DNA of 64,000 bases from Xylogone sp. PMI_703. Lineage: Eukaryota > Ascomycota > Leotiomycetes. Both the position numbers and the translations under genes were made by a program. Positions 36,738 to 49,901 of this stretch are shown here, piece after piece. Location: NCBI GenBank assembly GCA_021399445.1, contig JAJTUQ010000002.1, positions 7,068,001-7,132,000 on the forward strand, read 5' to 3'. The notes beneath the pieces were generated by a model that did no database searches, had not been told where the DNA came from, and was given only the letters and a program-made list of their open reading frames with translations. The stretch's first letter is position 1. Each line of letters opens with the position of its first letter.

Positions 36738-37344
36738 ATACCATAGAGTGAGCCATTTTGGTTCCACCGTACAAGTACGGCCGTGCCGAGGAAGTAATAC
36801 GCAACGCACATCATATCTTAAAATCTGTTCCACATTATTCTCCTCTTTCAGACCATCCGTATTCGATCTAACGGTTTTGGGTAAATAAAATAATAAACAT
36901 GAAGGCTGGATTAAAATAAAAGAACTAAGTACCTTGCTGTGAGTCTTCGTATGGAATATGACAGTGCTTGCTGTCCGTATCGCTGAGTGAGATTGCAAAC
37001 AAGCTAAGTCGGCAGTTGGGATAGACCCTGATTATAAATCCGTACAGCGAAGTGTTTCGGACTGGGGATATCCATTCTATTATCAACTGGTACTTGTTCA
37101 CTTGATAATGGCGCAGGAATTCCGCGTCGGATAGCTTACCAAATAATTATCGTAGCTGGTTCATTCTAGACCGCTTTTCAATTGAACAGGCTTTTCTAAA
37201 TTTAGCCATTGAAAATATTAATCTAGAGATTTTGTATTCTTTGTGTAGCTGTAATATAGTAGACGTGCACGGAGTATCGATATCAAGTTCTTTCCATAGC
37301 GGAAGGAGAATCCAGCCGCCAGCCGGATCTCTCTTCCAACTACT
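36738..37344. promoter_or_regulatory. Promoter region of the HR-PKS
   Basis: 600 bases between the hydrolase stop and the PKS start. A CGG-N13-CCG arrangement (37300-37318) lies in the probable leader, less symmetrical than the site at 34848. No gene is seen. Confidence 0.45.
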
Positions 37345-40300
37345 ATGCCGTCAATGGCGAATGTCGACCCTCGTATGCCAATTGCAGTGGTAGGGCTAAG
37401 CTGTAGATTTCCTGGGGGAGCAAATAATGAGGCAAGCCTCTGGGATATGCTGGCTCAAGGTCGGCATGCCTGGTCAGAGATTCCTAAAGAGAGATTGAAC
37501 GCTGCTGCGTTCTATCATCCTGATAATAACAGAAAAGGGACCGTAAGTTGCACCGATATCTAAAATCTGAGAGAATTACTTGCTTAGGAGGTATATCGGT
37601 ATCCGCAGTTCAACGTTCGCGGTGCGCACTTCTTGCAACATGATATTGCAACGTTCGATGCACCTTTTTTCTCCATTTCAAATAATGAGGCGAAGGCAAT
37701 GGATCCGCAGCAGCGGATGCTTCTTGAAACAACTTATGAAGCCTTTGAGAATGGTGAGCTTTAATTAAGTACTAGTGCAACTATATTGACGATACGTAGC
37801 TGGGATACGAGTAGAGGATGTTGTTGGTAGTAAAACCTCATGCTTTGTTGGGAGCCTTTCAAATGACTACGGGGTCAACCTTCATAAAGATATGGAGTAC
37901 AGTACTAGATATCATGCCACAGGAAGTATTAACTCTATTCTGGCAAACCGACTCTCCTGGTTTTTTGATCTTAAAGGGCCCAGTGTGATGCTTGATACCG
38001 CTTGTTCCTCTAGTCTTGTTGCATTCCACCTTGCCTGCCAAAGCTTACGCACTGGAGAAGCAACATCAGTACGTGTTGTCTCTACCGATTTTTGATTGAT
38101 TGCTAACAGCCTTAGGCGATTGTTGGCGGATGTAACCTGATTCTGAATCCCGACTTCTTTATTCTACTATCTGGTCCCGGGTTCCTTGGGCCAGACGGAA
38201 AGTGCCATACATTCGACAGCTCAGCGAATGGTTATGGACGAGGAGAAGGGGTAGCATCAATTATTCTCAAGCCACTAGACACAGCATTAAGAGATAATGA
38301 TCCTATACGAGCAATTGTTAGAGGCACTGCAACAAATCATGATGGGAAGACACCTGGAATTTCCCTCCCGAGCCAAAAAGCCCAGGAAGACCTGATTCGA
38401 TCGGCGTATCATAGTGCAGGCTTAGACATGAGTGACACGGGTTATTTTGAAGCTCATGGCACAGGAACACAAGCTGGCGACCCTATCGAAACTGGAGCAA
38501 TTGGCAATACAATCGGCATCGCGAAGTCCCCAGAAGATCCTTTGCTAATAGGATCGATCAAGACCAACATTGGGCACTTGGAAGGTGCCAGTGGTATCGC
38601 TGGCATCATAAAAGCAGTTCTAATTCTTGAGAAAGGCCTGATCCCAGCAAGTTTAGGTTTTGAGAACCCAAATCCAAAGATACGTTTTAAAGACTATAAT
38701 TTGAAGGTATGAATCCCATATCCTCAGTGTTTAATTTCACTTCTGATATGGCTTAATTATGCAGGTTGTCACCGAACTCACACCATGGCCTAGCTCAGGT
38801 GTCCGGCGCATCAGTGTAAACTCTTTTGGTTTTGGCGGTGCTAATGCTCATGCAATTCTAGACGTTTGGTGCCATGAGCCAGCAGAAAATAACCGGCTGC
38901 TTAGTACGATCAACGGCAACCTCAATGGTACAGCCGAGGCAAATTCATGTTCTATTAAGGAAATTAATGGTTATTGCCCAGCAACCCAGTCCTCCCACTC
39001 ACCTCAGCTCATTACACTCTCATCCAATTATGAAGAAGGATGCCATAATTATGCTCAGCTGCTTTCCTCGCACCTGAAGATGAAGCTATCTGATAGTAGT
39101 AACTATGCATTACACGATATTTCATATACGCTTGGTGAGAGGCGTAGTAAGCTGCTATGGAGAACGTCAGTAGTTGCAACTTCTACTACTGAGCTCTGCC
39201 AAAATCTTGCTACCAGTCCCTCGAGGCAAGTCAAGTCTTTGCCTAATCGATCCCTAGCTCTTGTATTCAGTGGACAAGGCGCACAGTGGGCTTTGATGGG
39301 CAGAGAACTTATGGTGTTTGACTGTTTCCGGGCGTCTCTTGAATCTGCTGGTGCCTATCTAAAGTTATTGGGTTGTGCGTGGGATATAATTGGTAAGCAC
39401 TATGCTTTTACACTACTCCTATTGTATGCTTATTATATGCTTCGTTTAGAAGAGCTTGATCGCGATGCAACACTATCTAATGTCGACCAATCAACGTATA
39501 GCCAACCAATTTGCACCGCTATCCAGGTAGCCTTGGTTGACCTCCTTTTTCATTTAAATATTCGTCCAGTAGCTGTTGTTGGTCACTCGAGTGGTGAAAT
39601 TGCTGCTGCATATTGTGCAGGCATTATATCCAGGGAATCAGCCTGGGAAGTTTCCTACCACCGCGGGCGACTGTGCCAAAAGATCAATCAAATTGATGCA
39701 CATAAAGCAGGTGCAATGCTAGCAGTTAACCTATCCGAGCAACAAGCGGAAGAGATCTTACATCAAAATCTAAAGTTAAATGTTGTTGTTGCTTGTGTGA
39801 ATAGCCCTTCTAATGTCACACTCTCTGGAGACCGTGAAGGTATCAAGTCTCTTGAGAGGGTACTGGAGGAACGGGACGTATTTACCAGGCAACTCAGAGT
39901 AGAACATGCGTACCATTCTCCTCATATGGAGTTAATTTCAGAAGAGTATCTTGAATCTATCAAACATATCAAGAATAAAAAGGAGGCCCAGAGTGCAATA
40001 CGGATGTTCTCATCCGTATCCGGATATGGTATCACAGCGGATGAACTGAATCCAACTTATTGGGTTAAGAACATGGTTTCGCCAGTTAGATTTTCCTTAG
40101 CAGTCCAGAGTATGGTTCGGAGTTTTGGAAACAAAAAAATTTTACGAAGAAATGGACGTTCTGCTATAGACATTCTGCTTGAAGTTGGTCCGCATTCAAC
40201 GCTTAAGGGGCCATTGAAGCAAATTCTAGATCAAGAGAAACTTGATGTTCCATACTATCATATGCTTTCTCGTGGGAAGAACTCCCTTATAACGGTGCTC

Positions 40301-43300
40301 AAAGCAGCTGGCGATTTGTTTACACAAGGCATAGCAGTAAATATACTACGTGCGAACCGCCTTGACCAGTTTAGACTTCAGTCTCTCAAAGTTCTCACAG
40401 ACTTGCCTGCATATGCTTGGAACCATAACCATCGATTTTGGTATGAATCGCGTCTCAGCCATGATTATCGATACCGCTCAGGGCCTCGTCACCACCTTCT
40501 AGGCGCTCCAACAGCAGATCACAATATTCTGGAGCCTAGGTGGAGAAATTTCCTCTCCATTTCCGATAGCCCATGGATTCGAGAGCATGTTGTCCAATCT
40601 CGAATATTATATCCTGGGGCTGGCTTTATTGCAATGGCAATTGAGGCAGCATCTCAATTGGTAGATCGCTCAAAAATTGTCAAGGGATTTGAATTGCGAG
40701 ATATCCAAATCACTCGTGCTCTGCAGATTCCTGAAGAAGACGATGGGGTTGAGACTATGCTTCATATTCGACCATGGAGAGCAGGTAGCCAGGCTACTAC
40801 TTCAAATTGGGACGAGTTTGTCGTATACTCTCACGACCCAAAGTTGGGATGGCAAGACAATGCTCGTGGTCTTATAGTCACTCATTATTACCCTAAAAAC
40901 GCAGTACTTGATAGGGGTAGAGAAGATGAAGCCCAGATCGAAACACATCGGAATGAGAACCGGCAGGCTTCTAATATATGTTCAGCTAGTGTTGACATCG
41001 ATATGTTCTACAACCGCCTTGAATCTAGTGGAATGCAATTCGGACCTTCTTTTCGTAACATGGTTGACATTCGATACAGCCATCGCAGAAGCGTCTGCAA
41101 ACTACAAATTCTCGATACCAAAGTACAAATGCCAAATGAATGTGAATTCAATCATGTCATCCACCCAATCACCCTAGACAATATCTTTCATATGGCTTTA
41201 CCTGCCCAAGTCGGATCCGCAAAGCTAAACAAGGATGCTTATGTTCCGATATCAATTAAGAGTCTTTACATATCCACAGATATAAAAAATCAACCTAGAA
41301 CACTGCTTGAGGGTTATTCTATTGTTACGGATGAAGATAATAGTGGTTTCCATGCCACTGTCATAGTCTCCGATTCTGAGTGGAGTAATGCACAGCTTAA
41401 AATTGAGGGCCTAGAATTGAAACGGCTAGCATCGATGTTATTAGAAGGTGATACTGACAATGGTGGGACTCTGTCTAGAATTGTTTTCCACTCTATCTGG
41501 AAGGAGGATATTGATTTCATCAGCCAAGACAACGCTCAGGGATTGTTTGCTGAGCGGCTGAAACTGAATAAATCGGAGCATACGACCATTGAGGAACTAG
41601 AACAAGCAGCCCTGGTTTATATGAAGCGTTGTCTAAAGCGATTCAAAGAACCTGAAATCCAGAAATTTAGTTCTCACTATCAGCACTTTATTAGTTGGAT
41701 GCAATCACAAGTTGATATATCCAACAAATTTAGAATAGCGGATTCCATTTTGGAGAATGAATTAATTGAACGGGCTAGAAGTCGAAGTGTGGACGGCCGG
41801 ATAATGTGCCAAGTTGGTGATAACCTTGAAGCTCTCCTCATAGGCAGCGTCGACCCTCTTGAAGTACTACTGCAAGACGATCTCCTTCACCAATATTATG
41901 CCAATGGACTTGGTCTTCACAGAGTATATCATCAACTATCGGCTTATATCGACAGACTCACTCATAAATATCCTAACCTAGCTTTCCTGGAAATTGGAGC
42001 AGGAACTGGAGGCGCAACACAACCAATCCTCGAAGTCCTAGGTGGGCATGGAGACAGACCCGCAAGATTCGGCTCGTATACATTCACGGATATATCGTCT
42101 GGATTCTTTGAAAAGGCACAAGAGAAGTTCAATGCCTGGGGAGAGCACCTTTTGTATCAGAAACTTAACATCGAACATGATCCAAGCACGCAAGACTTCC
42201 AAAGTCAAAGTTACGATGTCATAATTGCAGCCAATGTTTTACACGCAACAAGCAATATGAACGTAACAATGGCAAATGCTTTGAAGCTTCTCAAGCCTGG
42301 TGGAAAGCTTATCATGATTGAAATTACTCAACAACTAATGCGAATCCCGATGATCATGGGTATATTGCCTGGTTGGTGGTTGGGTGAAGAAGACGGTAGA
42401 CATGGAGGTCCTACACTGCAAGTCCACGAGTGGGATCAATTACTCAAGAGGCAAGGATATAGTGGCGTAGAGCTTTACCTTCCAGACTACACAGAACATA
42501 GCAGCGACGAGCTGTTCAGTGTAGTAATATCAACAGCACTCAGTAATTCACCACCAGAGTCACAAACAGTCCCTATCTTGAACGTATTGATTCTCGCACC
42601 GATAGAGAGAAGCATGGATCTACATATAATAATTGCAGGGCTCCAGAAGGAGTTACTTCGGTCAGGATATCCTTCTTCTGTTGTGAGCATTGACTCAATG
42701 CCTTCGGACATATCAAATTATATGTGCATATCTCTTCTAGAGTTTGATAATCCGATAATTGCTCGTATCGAGGATGAAGAATTTGTCGCTATCAAGAGGA
42801 TAATGGCAAATACAATGGGACTGCTCTGGGTGACTAGGAGTGGAGCATTTACTCGTCCAGATCCTGAAGCTAGCATGATTTTGGGTCTTGCTAGAAGCAT
42901 ACGTGCCGAGCAACCCAATATCCTGCTCTCAACTCTTGATTTGAGCTCTGCTGCTACAGACTTAGCGATCAATAAAATTCACGAAGTTTTTCATTCTATT
43001 ACGACGCATAAACACACTTTGGATTTCACTTCTCAGGACTATGAATTTTCTGAGAGGAACGGATATATTTGGATTAGTAGACTCCAGGAATACGAACCTC
43101 TCAACGACCTAGTTACCTACCCTTATAAAGAGAAATCACCTATGGTTCTCTTCAAACAGTCAAAAAGCCCTCTCAAGCTCGAAATTAGGGAGCCAGGTCT
43201 TCTTGATTCGTTGCAATTCACCGAAGACTTCAAGATCCGGGAGCCACCGTTAAATGAAGAAGTTGAGATCGAAGTAAAAGCTACCGGCGTCAACTTCATA

Positions 43301-45429
43301 GATATTATGGTAGCAATGGGAAAGGTACCGGGTGTCCTGGGAAATGAATGTGCTGGGATAGTAACCAGGGTCGGACAAAGCGTTACTAAATTTAAACCTG
43401 GTGATCGAGTCTGGACTGGTGTATTAGGAGCCTACAAGTCATATGTCCGTTGCCATGAATCCCTCTTTCAGCTTATTCCAAATGGGATGAGCTATGAAAC
43501 AGCTGCTTCTCTTGTCGTCATCTATATGACTGCATATTATTCACTTTTTGAAATTGCACGTATGCGAAGCGGAGAATCAATCCTCATACATGCCGCAGCT
43601 GGCGGGGTTGGACAAGCAGCAATAGTTCTAGCTAAAACACTTGATGCAGATATCTTCGTCACAGTTAGCTCAGACGAAAAGAAGAAGCTGCTTATGGATA
43701 GATATGCTATCCCAGAAGACCATATCTTTAACAGCCGAGATCTCATGTTCGCTAAAGCAATCATGCGGATGACTGGCAATAAAGGTGTGGATGTAGTTCT
43801 GAACAGTCTTGCTGGAGAAGCTCTTCGATTATCATTTCATTGTTTGGCTATGTATGGGCGGTTCATTGAAATGGGTAAAGCCGATATTCTTGGAAACACA
43901 GGTCTCGACATGTCTCCTTTCCTCCGAAATGTCACATTTGCATCTGTTAATGTGGCATTAATTATTGACAAAGATAGAGAAACGACTTCTAGGATTTTTG
44001 CCCAAATGGCAACTTTATTGCACCAAGGAGTTTTCAAAGAAATATATCCCATCACAGTGTATGACTATTCAGAGATAGAGAAGGTATTTCGCATCATGCA
44101 GACGGGCTCGCATATTGGTAAACTTGTCCTAAAGCCTACAGAGACCAGTCTAGTATCGGTATGGCATTTCACAGCATCCCTAGATTTCTTCTATTCGTTT
44201 TGCTAACTGGATGGTTACAGGTCGATCCAGCAAGTCAGTTTCCCTTGATGTTCAACCCACATGTTTCATACCTCTTGGTTGGCGGCCTTGGTGGTCTGGG
44301 ACGATGTATTGCCCGGTGGATGGTAGAGAATGGGGCAAAGCACTTAATCTTCATATCTCGATCCGGAGCACAGAAATTAGAAGCAAAGCAAACACTGGAG
44401 ATTTTGAAGGAGTCTGGCTCACAAACAGCTGTGCATGCATGCGATATAAGTGATGCAAATGCGCTCAAAATGGTCCTGGACAGCTGTAGCCAAATTATGC
44501 CTCCTATCCGAGGAGTCATCCAAAGCGCAATGGTTTTACAGGACGGTCTATTTGAAAAGATGACAACTGACCAGTTCTACGCTGCTGTTCGACCAAAGGT
44601 CCATGGAACACAGAACCTACACAACCTTCTCCCTCAAGACCTTGATTTCTTCACAATGTTATCATCTTCTGCAGGTATCATTGGCAGCCGAGGCCAGGGC
44701 AATTACGCTGTAGGAAACACATACCAGGATGCCTTTGCAGCTTATCGAAGAGGACAGGGGTTGGCAGCGTCCACGGTTGATCTTGGACTAATTCTCGACG
44801 TCGGTTACGTAGCTGAAAATGCTGAGGCTCTTCAAAATATAAAGCGTTGGGGTTTCGTCGGGATCTCAGAACAAAAATTTCTTCAGATCTTACGAGGAGC
44901 TATTGCTTGTTCAAGGCCTTCCCCTTCAGAAAACGTACCTAGTCAGTTTATAACTGGTATTGGTACAGGAGGCGTGATACAATCCATCCGCAATGGTGAT
45001 TTCCCATACTATTTCAATGATGCTCGCTTTTCTCATTTACGCCACCTCGATATCAAGCAGTCCACAACCATCGGGGCTAATAGACACAGCAGTAGGGAGG
45101 CACGGAGCTTAGGAAGACAGCTGGAGAATGCAAGAAGTCTTGGCGAAGCTCATAATATGATCGGCTTGGCTTTTATTGAAAAGATATCCAAATTGCTTCT
45201 GGTACCAAGCGGTGACATTAGCCTAACCAAGCCCCTGAATGAATACGGCGTGGATTCACTAGTGGCAGTTGAGATACGCAACTGGATTTTCCATGAAACG
45301 AGGGTAAATATTTCCGTCTTCCAAATTTTAAGCAATGATCTTATCAGCGAACTGTGTGGGAAGATTACAGCAGAATGTCCTATACTAAGAAAACTAGGAG
45401 ACGTGGGTGAAGAGGTATTACGTACTTAG
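37345..45429 (+). CDS. Highly reducing iterative type I polyketide synthase (KS-AT-DH-CMeT-ER-KR-ACP)
   Basis: Core enzyme, about 2582 aa in seven exons; introns 37543-37608, 37754-37799, 38069-38115, 38707-38764, 39393-39449 and 44159-44220. KS (about 10-438): DTACSSS, EAHGTGT and [10 protein letters not shown] complete. AT (about 569-907): GHSSGE near 655. DH (about 956-1260): His in [15 protein letters not shown]-methyltransferase: LEIGAGTGG near 1456. ER (about 1850-2180): NECAG and [12 protein letters not shown] (about 2190-2400): VGGLGGLG and Tyr/Asn in NYAVGN. ACP: YGVDSL near 2524. All motifs are intact, so a fully active reducing, methylating synthase is expected. There is no thioesterase, reductase or carnitine-acyltransferase end. 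The 57-base intron inside the AT keeps frame and would add 19 false residues if missed. Intron 1 may instead end at 37587, adding seven residues. Confidence 0.97.
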
Positions 45430-45742
45430 CTGCCTATTTCGGTTCGACAGAGTTGCAATACTAGAGAAGCATTTATAGACTACTAGTTTAGAAATTGAAT
45501 TATGCTTACTAGACAGGTAGAGTCCCTTTGAGAGCATCGGTGGCTATTTCTTATAGATCTGAATAGGAATCAGTTGCTCATAAATAACCCTCGTAAATCA
45601 AAGCCTCATTCATTGTACAAGGATTGAGAGCCCCTTATTATATACAGAGTTAAGGTGTATATGAATCAGACCTCTAGTTGACGAATATTAGACTTATTTA
45701 AGAAACACGCCGATCTATACTTTGTGTTCGTAATAGCTGAAT
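45430..45742. other. Convergent 3' spacer between PKS and regulator
   Basis: About 310 AT-rich bases between two tail-to-tail genes. No gene or clear element is seen. Confidence 0.5.
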
Positions 45743-48108
45743 TTATTGATAAAGAGTCTCGGAACTGAAATCGACTGCTATATCACCATCGGTGAAAGGA
45801 GAAAATTGGTTCTCCCCCCAGAGTGAAGATACTGGCCACAATTCATTCCAGAGACCATAAGATTGAGAATTATCATTGAGTATATTTTCAGTGGAAGCTT
45901 GGATGTGTGGGTGAATATTCTGCATTGTGATCCTTGGAGTAGCACACTCTTCTGAATTAGCTGTATTTGTGCGTATACCTCTATTGTTAGAGTCGTTTAT
46001 TGCAATTGCCTCCGTATCCTGAGGGATGCTGTCTGGAGGAGGGGACTTCCCAGTATAGTCATGGATTGATGCCTCGAGCTCTACAAAGTCCGCCCTCGTC
46101 TTGCGCTGAAAATTTACGCGGTCTCGGTTTGCTCTTCTAAAAAGTATCTTCATATATGTGATCGTTTTCCACTACGAAGCTTATAAGCAAGAGGAAGTTT
46201 CGATGGATGAAGTAACTTGAGAATATAACTCACCCATCCATTTCCTATTTTCCAAGATCGACAAAACTTATCAAAATATGCAACATTAAGCTCAACTAGC
46301 GCCGATGCCCTAATGGATCGCCCAAGGTTCATTCTTGGAAACGCTTCTACATACACATTTATTGCCGCGGCTGAGAAAGCGCAGAATCCAGTAAATGGTG
46401 TCAGGAGTGAACGGTCTAATTCCCCTAGTTCTTGTAAAAGGTCGGTGATAGTTTCAGCAGCGTGAAAGAGATCCCATGCCCTATCTTTCCACCATGAATT
46501 TGGGGCAGAAGCTTCTAAAAGTGGTGGATCGACAGGCCCTCTTGGCTCTGATTCTGCTGTTGGTAAGAAAGGGATATATTCGCGGTTCAGGAATAAAACA
46601 CTTTCGTCGTTGTTAGCCTTCTCTCCAGTACATATGAATAGTTAGCAAACCGACCAAACATAGTATATGAGGTTGATATAGGCAACAGATTCACCGCGGC
46701 CCATAGAGATATGGACCCCAATAGGATTATGCGGATAGTGTAGTCGTTGAGACTGTTGTGAGCGCCAGGTGTTGAGGTATCTGTTCAATAAGCTCCATGT
46801 GGAATTTGATGACCAAGGACAATTTTCAGGCCTTGTCATTCCAGATTGCTTTCTACCACCATTGACGACCCATTCCAAGATTTTGTGGCAGACATCAAGC
46901 CCTCGAACCAAGATACTATAACAATGATCCATATCTCCATGAATTTCAGCTGCTCTTGTATCTTGTTCAAGATCATTTATAGTATAATGAGGACTAGCGA
47001 AACAGCCAAATGCAAAGTCGGGATCGCTGACAGGAAGATGTACAGACATTCTCTCCAAAGGCAGAGTCAGGGGTTGACTTTTCCCACAGAATACGATACG
47101 ATCCATAACATAACAAGCCCAAAATGTGCGATTTAATACTTCGTGTTCAATTCCGGATAAAGGTTGGTCCTTTTTGAGTATCTGGTGAGACTGCACCATC
47201 CTAATTGCCATTCCTGTCCACAATCAGTGCTTGCATTTCAGAAACAGTAGCAGCTAGTCAACTTACCAGTATACATCCAAGCTTTATATCCGTCTCTATT
47301 GCCCCATTCGTACATAGATATTATAAGCAGCGCTTGTATTACTGGTATGCTAGGTGAATCTAGCACCAGACCAGGAAGGTTTTCCCTACAATATGCCGCA
47401 TATTCTTCGCATGATCTGAGCCTAGGAGTATTATCGGGTACAACACGGCCGTCTAATGCAAGAATAGAAGAAACAAGTACACGAAATCTAGGTTCCTCAC
47501 GCGTTGCTATGTCTTGGCAAAAGCTGGGGAAGTGAAAGAATGCAAGTTCTGGAAACTTTTGAGAGAATAGCAAAACAGCATTCTTAATGACCGAGGGTGG
47601 AAGTGACAAAATAAGATCTTGATCTTGTCCCTGAGCATGGTGTCTCACTCTCAGTTCAATATCATTGGCGGCGGTAGCTATGCCGCATTGTCTCGGTGAT
47701 ATGGGTATGAGCTGTCGGACTGCATTTGTTCCACCTCTCGGGCTAGCTGATCTTTGACTGTAGTCAGAATGCCTGGGATTGTATTTCTTGGCTCTGAGTT
47801 GTCGCCCAATGCCTACAGGCGTATCAAAAGGACCGGAAAGTACGCAGTTTTGAACCCTCGTTCCACCCGCCTTGAAGCAATTTCGACAGGGAGGTTCTCC
47901 CTCATGCACGCACTTGACCTTAGATCGTCTAGGAAACAGTGTTAACAGTCTAAGCTTTTCTAACAAGCTCTATTATATGAAAGTCCCATCTTTAGGCACA
48001 CGCACATGATTCTGCTCTCTTCAAATCATGTTTGAGCGGCCAATGGGATGTAACTGAGAGATAAGCCACGTACCTGCACCAAGAACAGGCAATGGTGGTT
48101 CTGACCAT
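45743..48108 (-). CDS. Zn2Cys6 transcription factor, fungal-specific TF domain; likely cluster regulator
   Basis: About 683 aa in five exons; introns 48073-47929, 47266-47214, 46654-46601 and 46233-46172. The zinc cluster is split by intron 1: CSWC-R in exon 1 and RSKVKC...CRNCFKAGG...C in exon 2. The last spacing is C-x10-C, longer than the usual x6-8. The middle domain shows LDGRVV, IPVIQALLIISMYEWG, WMYTGMAIRMVQS and REYIPFLP, as in PF04082 regulators. The start exon codes only 11 residues and a bit. The third intron uses an AAAG acceptor and is the least certain. It is nuclear, tail-to-tail with the PKS, and the obvious candidate activator for the PKS, hydrolase and oxygenase genes. Confidence 0.9.
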
Positions 48109-48775
48109 TCTGGGCACAGACCATTCGTGTATTGTTTCCCTGTATCCTAAAATTTACTCGTGTTCATTACTTGTCCACGTTCCGATCAGGAATTTAGTGG
48201 TGAAGAGCAGTTTAGACGTAACTGGTAACTTAGATGCGAAATGCGAGATGCGAGATGCGAAATGTAGGGTCAGCATCCTAGGCCTATCTGGGTTGGGCAC
48301 CGCCTATTCTATGACGGCCTGATTAGAAAGAGAATTATTACCATGGTGCATGTACGCCTTAAGTATTTAGTACGAGTGTATTCTAACGCAATAATCTTGT
48401 GAAGGAAGTATATCTCTATCTATATACGCAACCGTACACTTGACCACCATTTCGATGGTAGAAGCACCTGTAGAGTATTGAAAACTACAACGGGTGCTGG
48501 GAATTATCCAATAGTCTCGGGCCAGGTTATGCTTTCAATTATGCCTAATTTATATAAGATGTATTTAATCCACCGTAATCGATTTTCCCGTGAGCTATTT
48601 ATGTATGTTTTCAAAATGTTGGTGTTGGATCTGATGCAACCCCACTAGAATATAACTTCGCTGGTTCCTCATTGATTCTCCCACGCTTTGGTCACCAGCT
48701 CGTTTTTACCAACAAAAAGTGGCAGTGTCCTGATTCTTCCAATACCTTTGATTCTTCTCTGGCTTATTCTTAATA
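48109..48775. promoter_or_regulatory. Bidirectional promoter region between regulator (-) and small gene (+)
   Basis: 670 bases with no gene. It carries four heptamer repeats (48233-48260), about 130 bases upstream of the regulator start. A CT-rich tract precedes the small gene. Confidence 0.45.
48233..48260. repeat. Four tandem heptamers, unit GATGCGA
   Basis: GATGCGA, AATGCGA, GATGCGA, GATGCGA, followed by AATG. Spaced exactly seven bases apart in the upstream region of the Zn2Cys6 regulator. It could be a repeated binding site or simple slippage. Confidence 0.85.
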
Positions 48776-49090
48776 ATGACTCAAACCTTATACACAACGC
48801 CCTTGCCATCTCCAAACGCGCGTCCTAGCGAAGTACGCACATATCTAGAAAAGGTACTTATTGAACGATTTGAATTAACGCCAGAAGAAGCCGCAGAGGC
48901 TGCGTCTGTTTGGAAATATGGAGATGGCTCTGAGCTTCGCTTTAAAACCTGGAGTCCAGCAACGTCACCCTCTTTTCTGCTTTTCGGAAACCAGATTGGC
49001 CCGAGGCTACAACGATACGTGATGGCACAAGAGCTCGCAGAGTGGAAAAGTTCACGAGATGGATATGCACTAAATGTAAAAATAATTTAA
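48776..49090 (+). CDS. Small protein of unknown function, 104 aa
   Basis: Single exon of 104 codons, no domain I can name. The composition is that of a folded cytosolic protein: a Pro-rich start (TTPLPSPNARPS), an amphipathic helix VRTYLEKVLIERFELTPEEA and a Trp-containing second half with FLLFGNQIGP. There is no signal peptide or membrane segment. It is divergent to the cluster regulator and shares its upstream DNA. The CT-rich leader and good codon pattern favour a real gene; it may have a further 3' exon that I cannot place. Confidence 0.6.
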   Translation: MTQTLYTTPLPSPNARPSEVRTYLEKVLIERFELTPEEAAEAASVWKYGDGSELRFKTWSPATSPSFLLFGNQIGPRLQRYVMAQELAEWKSSRDGYALNVKII

Positions 49091-49901
49091 AACAGGCTAA
49101 ATTATTTGTGTACTGAGAGATTTACTAACATACTAAAGGGCTTTCTAACTTTGCTTGGATTACGGCTATTATAATTATAGCCAATGGCTATATGCAAAAA
49201 GAATCATCTCAGTTCTTAGTAAGCCTTTTCACTTTTCAATGTTATGTATCTACCTAATATATACCATAGCCTACATATTGTATGCAGAGGTGTTTGCCTT
49301 TGTTGCAAATACTTATAGCATTATCCGACAACCTAAGAACGATGGACAAGTTTGGCAAATCTTTCTCTCTATAGCTATTTTACCTTCCTTCTTCTTTACT
49401 ATCGATAACTTGTAAATATTAGACCAAGAAGGAGAGCACAGATGATTGAAAGCGTTAATACATAGTCTGAACAGGAGACGTCTACAAACAAGATCGCATA
49501 CTTTCAGAAGAGTCACCTCTGGCATCAGTTTTAAATTCCTTACCCGCGTCAATCACGATTTGCAGGTGATATCAAGAGCTATATTTGTAGTGGGAATGTA
49601 CAAAGTAGAGCATGAAGAGAATAGATATCGAATATCGGGATTTAGCTATATTGAATAGGCATGAAAAAGCGGTATAGCAGAGTATAGCCGATTATAGCCA
49701 TATTTAAGTATTATTTGGGAGCCATTCCAGCAGGTGCTTACGCTAACGGCCACTGCATATCCACCGGTTCTGACAAACATCCATTTGGTAAGTTGCATTC
49801 GCAGTGAGACCAAATGAATTTGGAGTATCATGTGAGATCCGTGAAGTAGGAGCTGAAATAAATGCGGATATGAGAGCGAAGCTATTGACGGACGTTACAA
49901 A
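49091..49901. other. Intergenic, 800 bases, mostly without recognisable content
   Basis: AT-rich. Short inverted TATAGCC/GGCTATA motifs recur (around 49163-49182 and 49675-49700). A possible dioxygenase-like coding fragment lies at the right end and is listed separately. Confidence 0.45.

Noticed and set aside
46600..46660. TAA in the middle of the PKS-linked regulator as a true disruption
   Set aside because: A 54-base intron with GT donor and AAAG acceptor restores the family sequence CVLFLNREYIPFLP, though this junction is the weakest in the gene.
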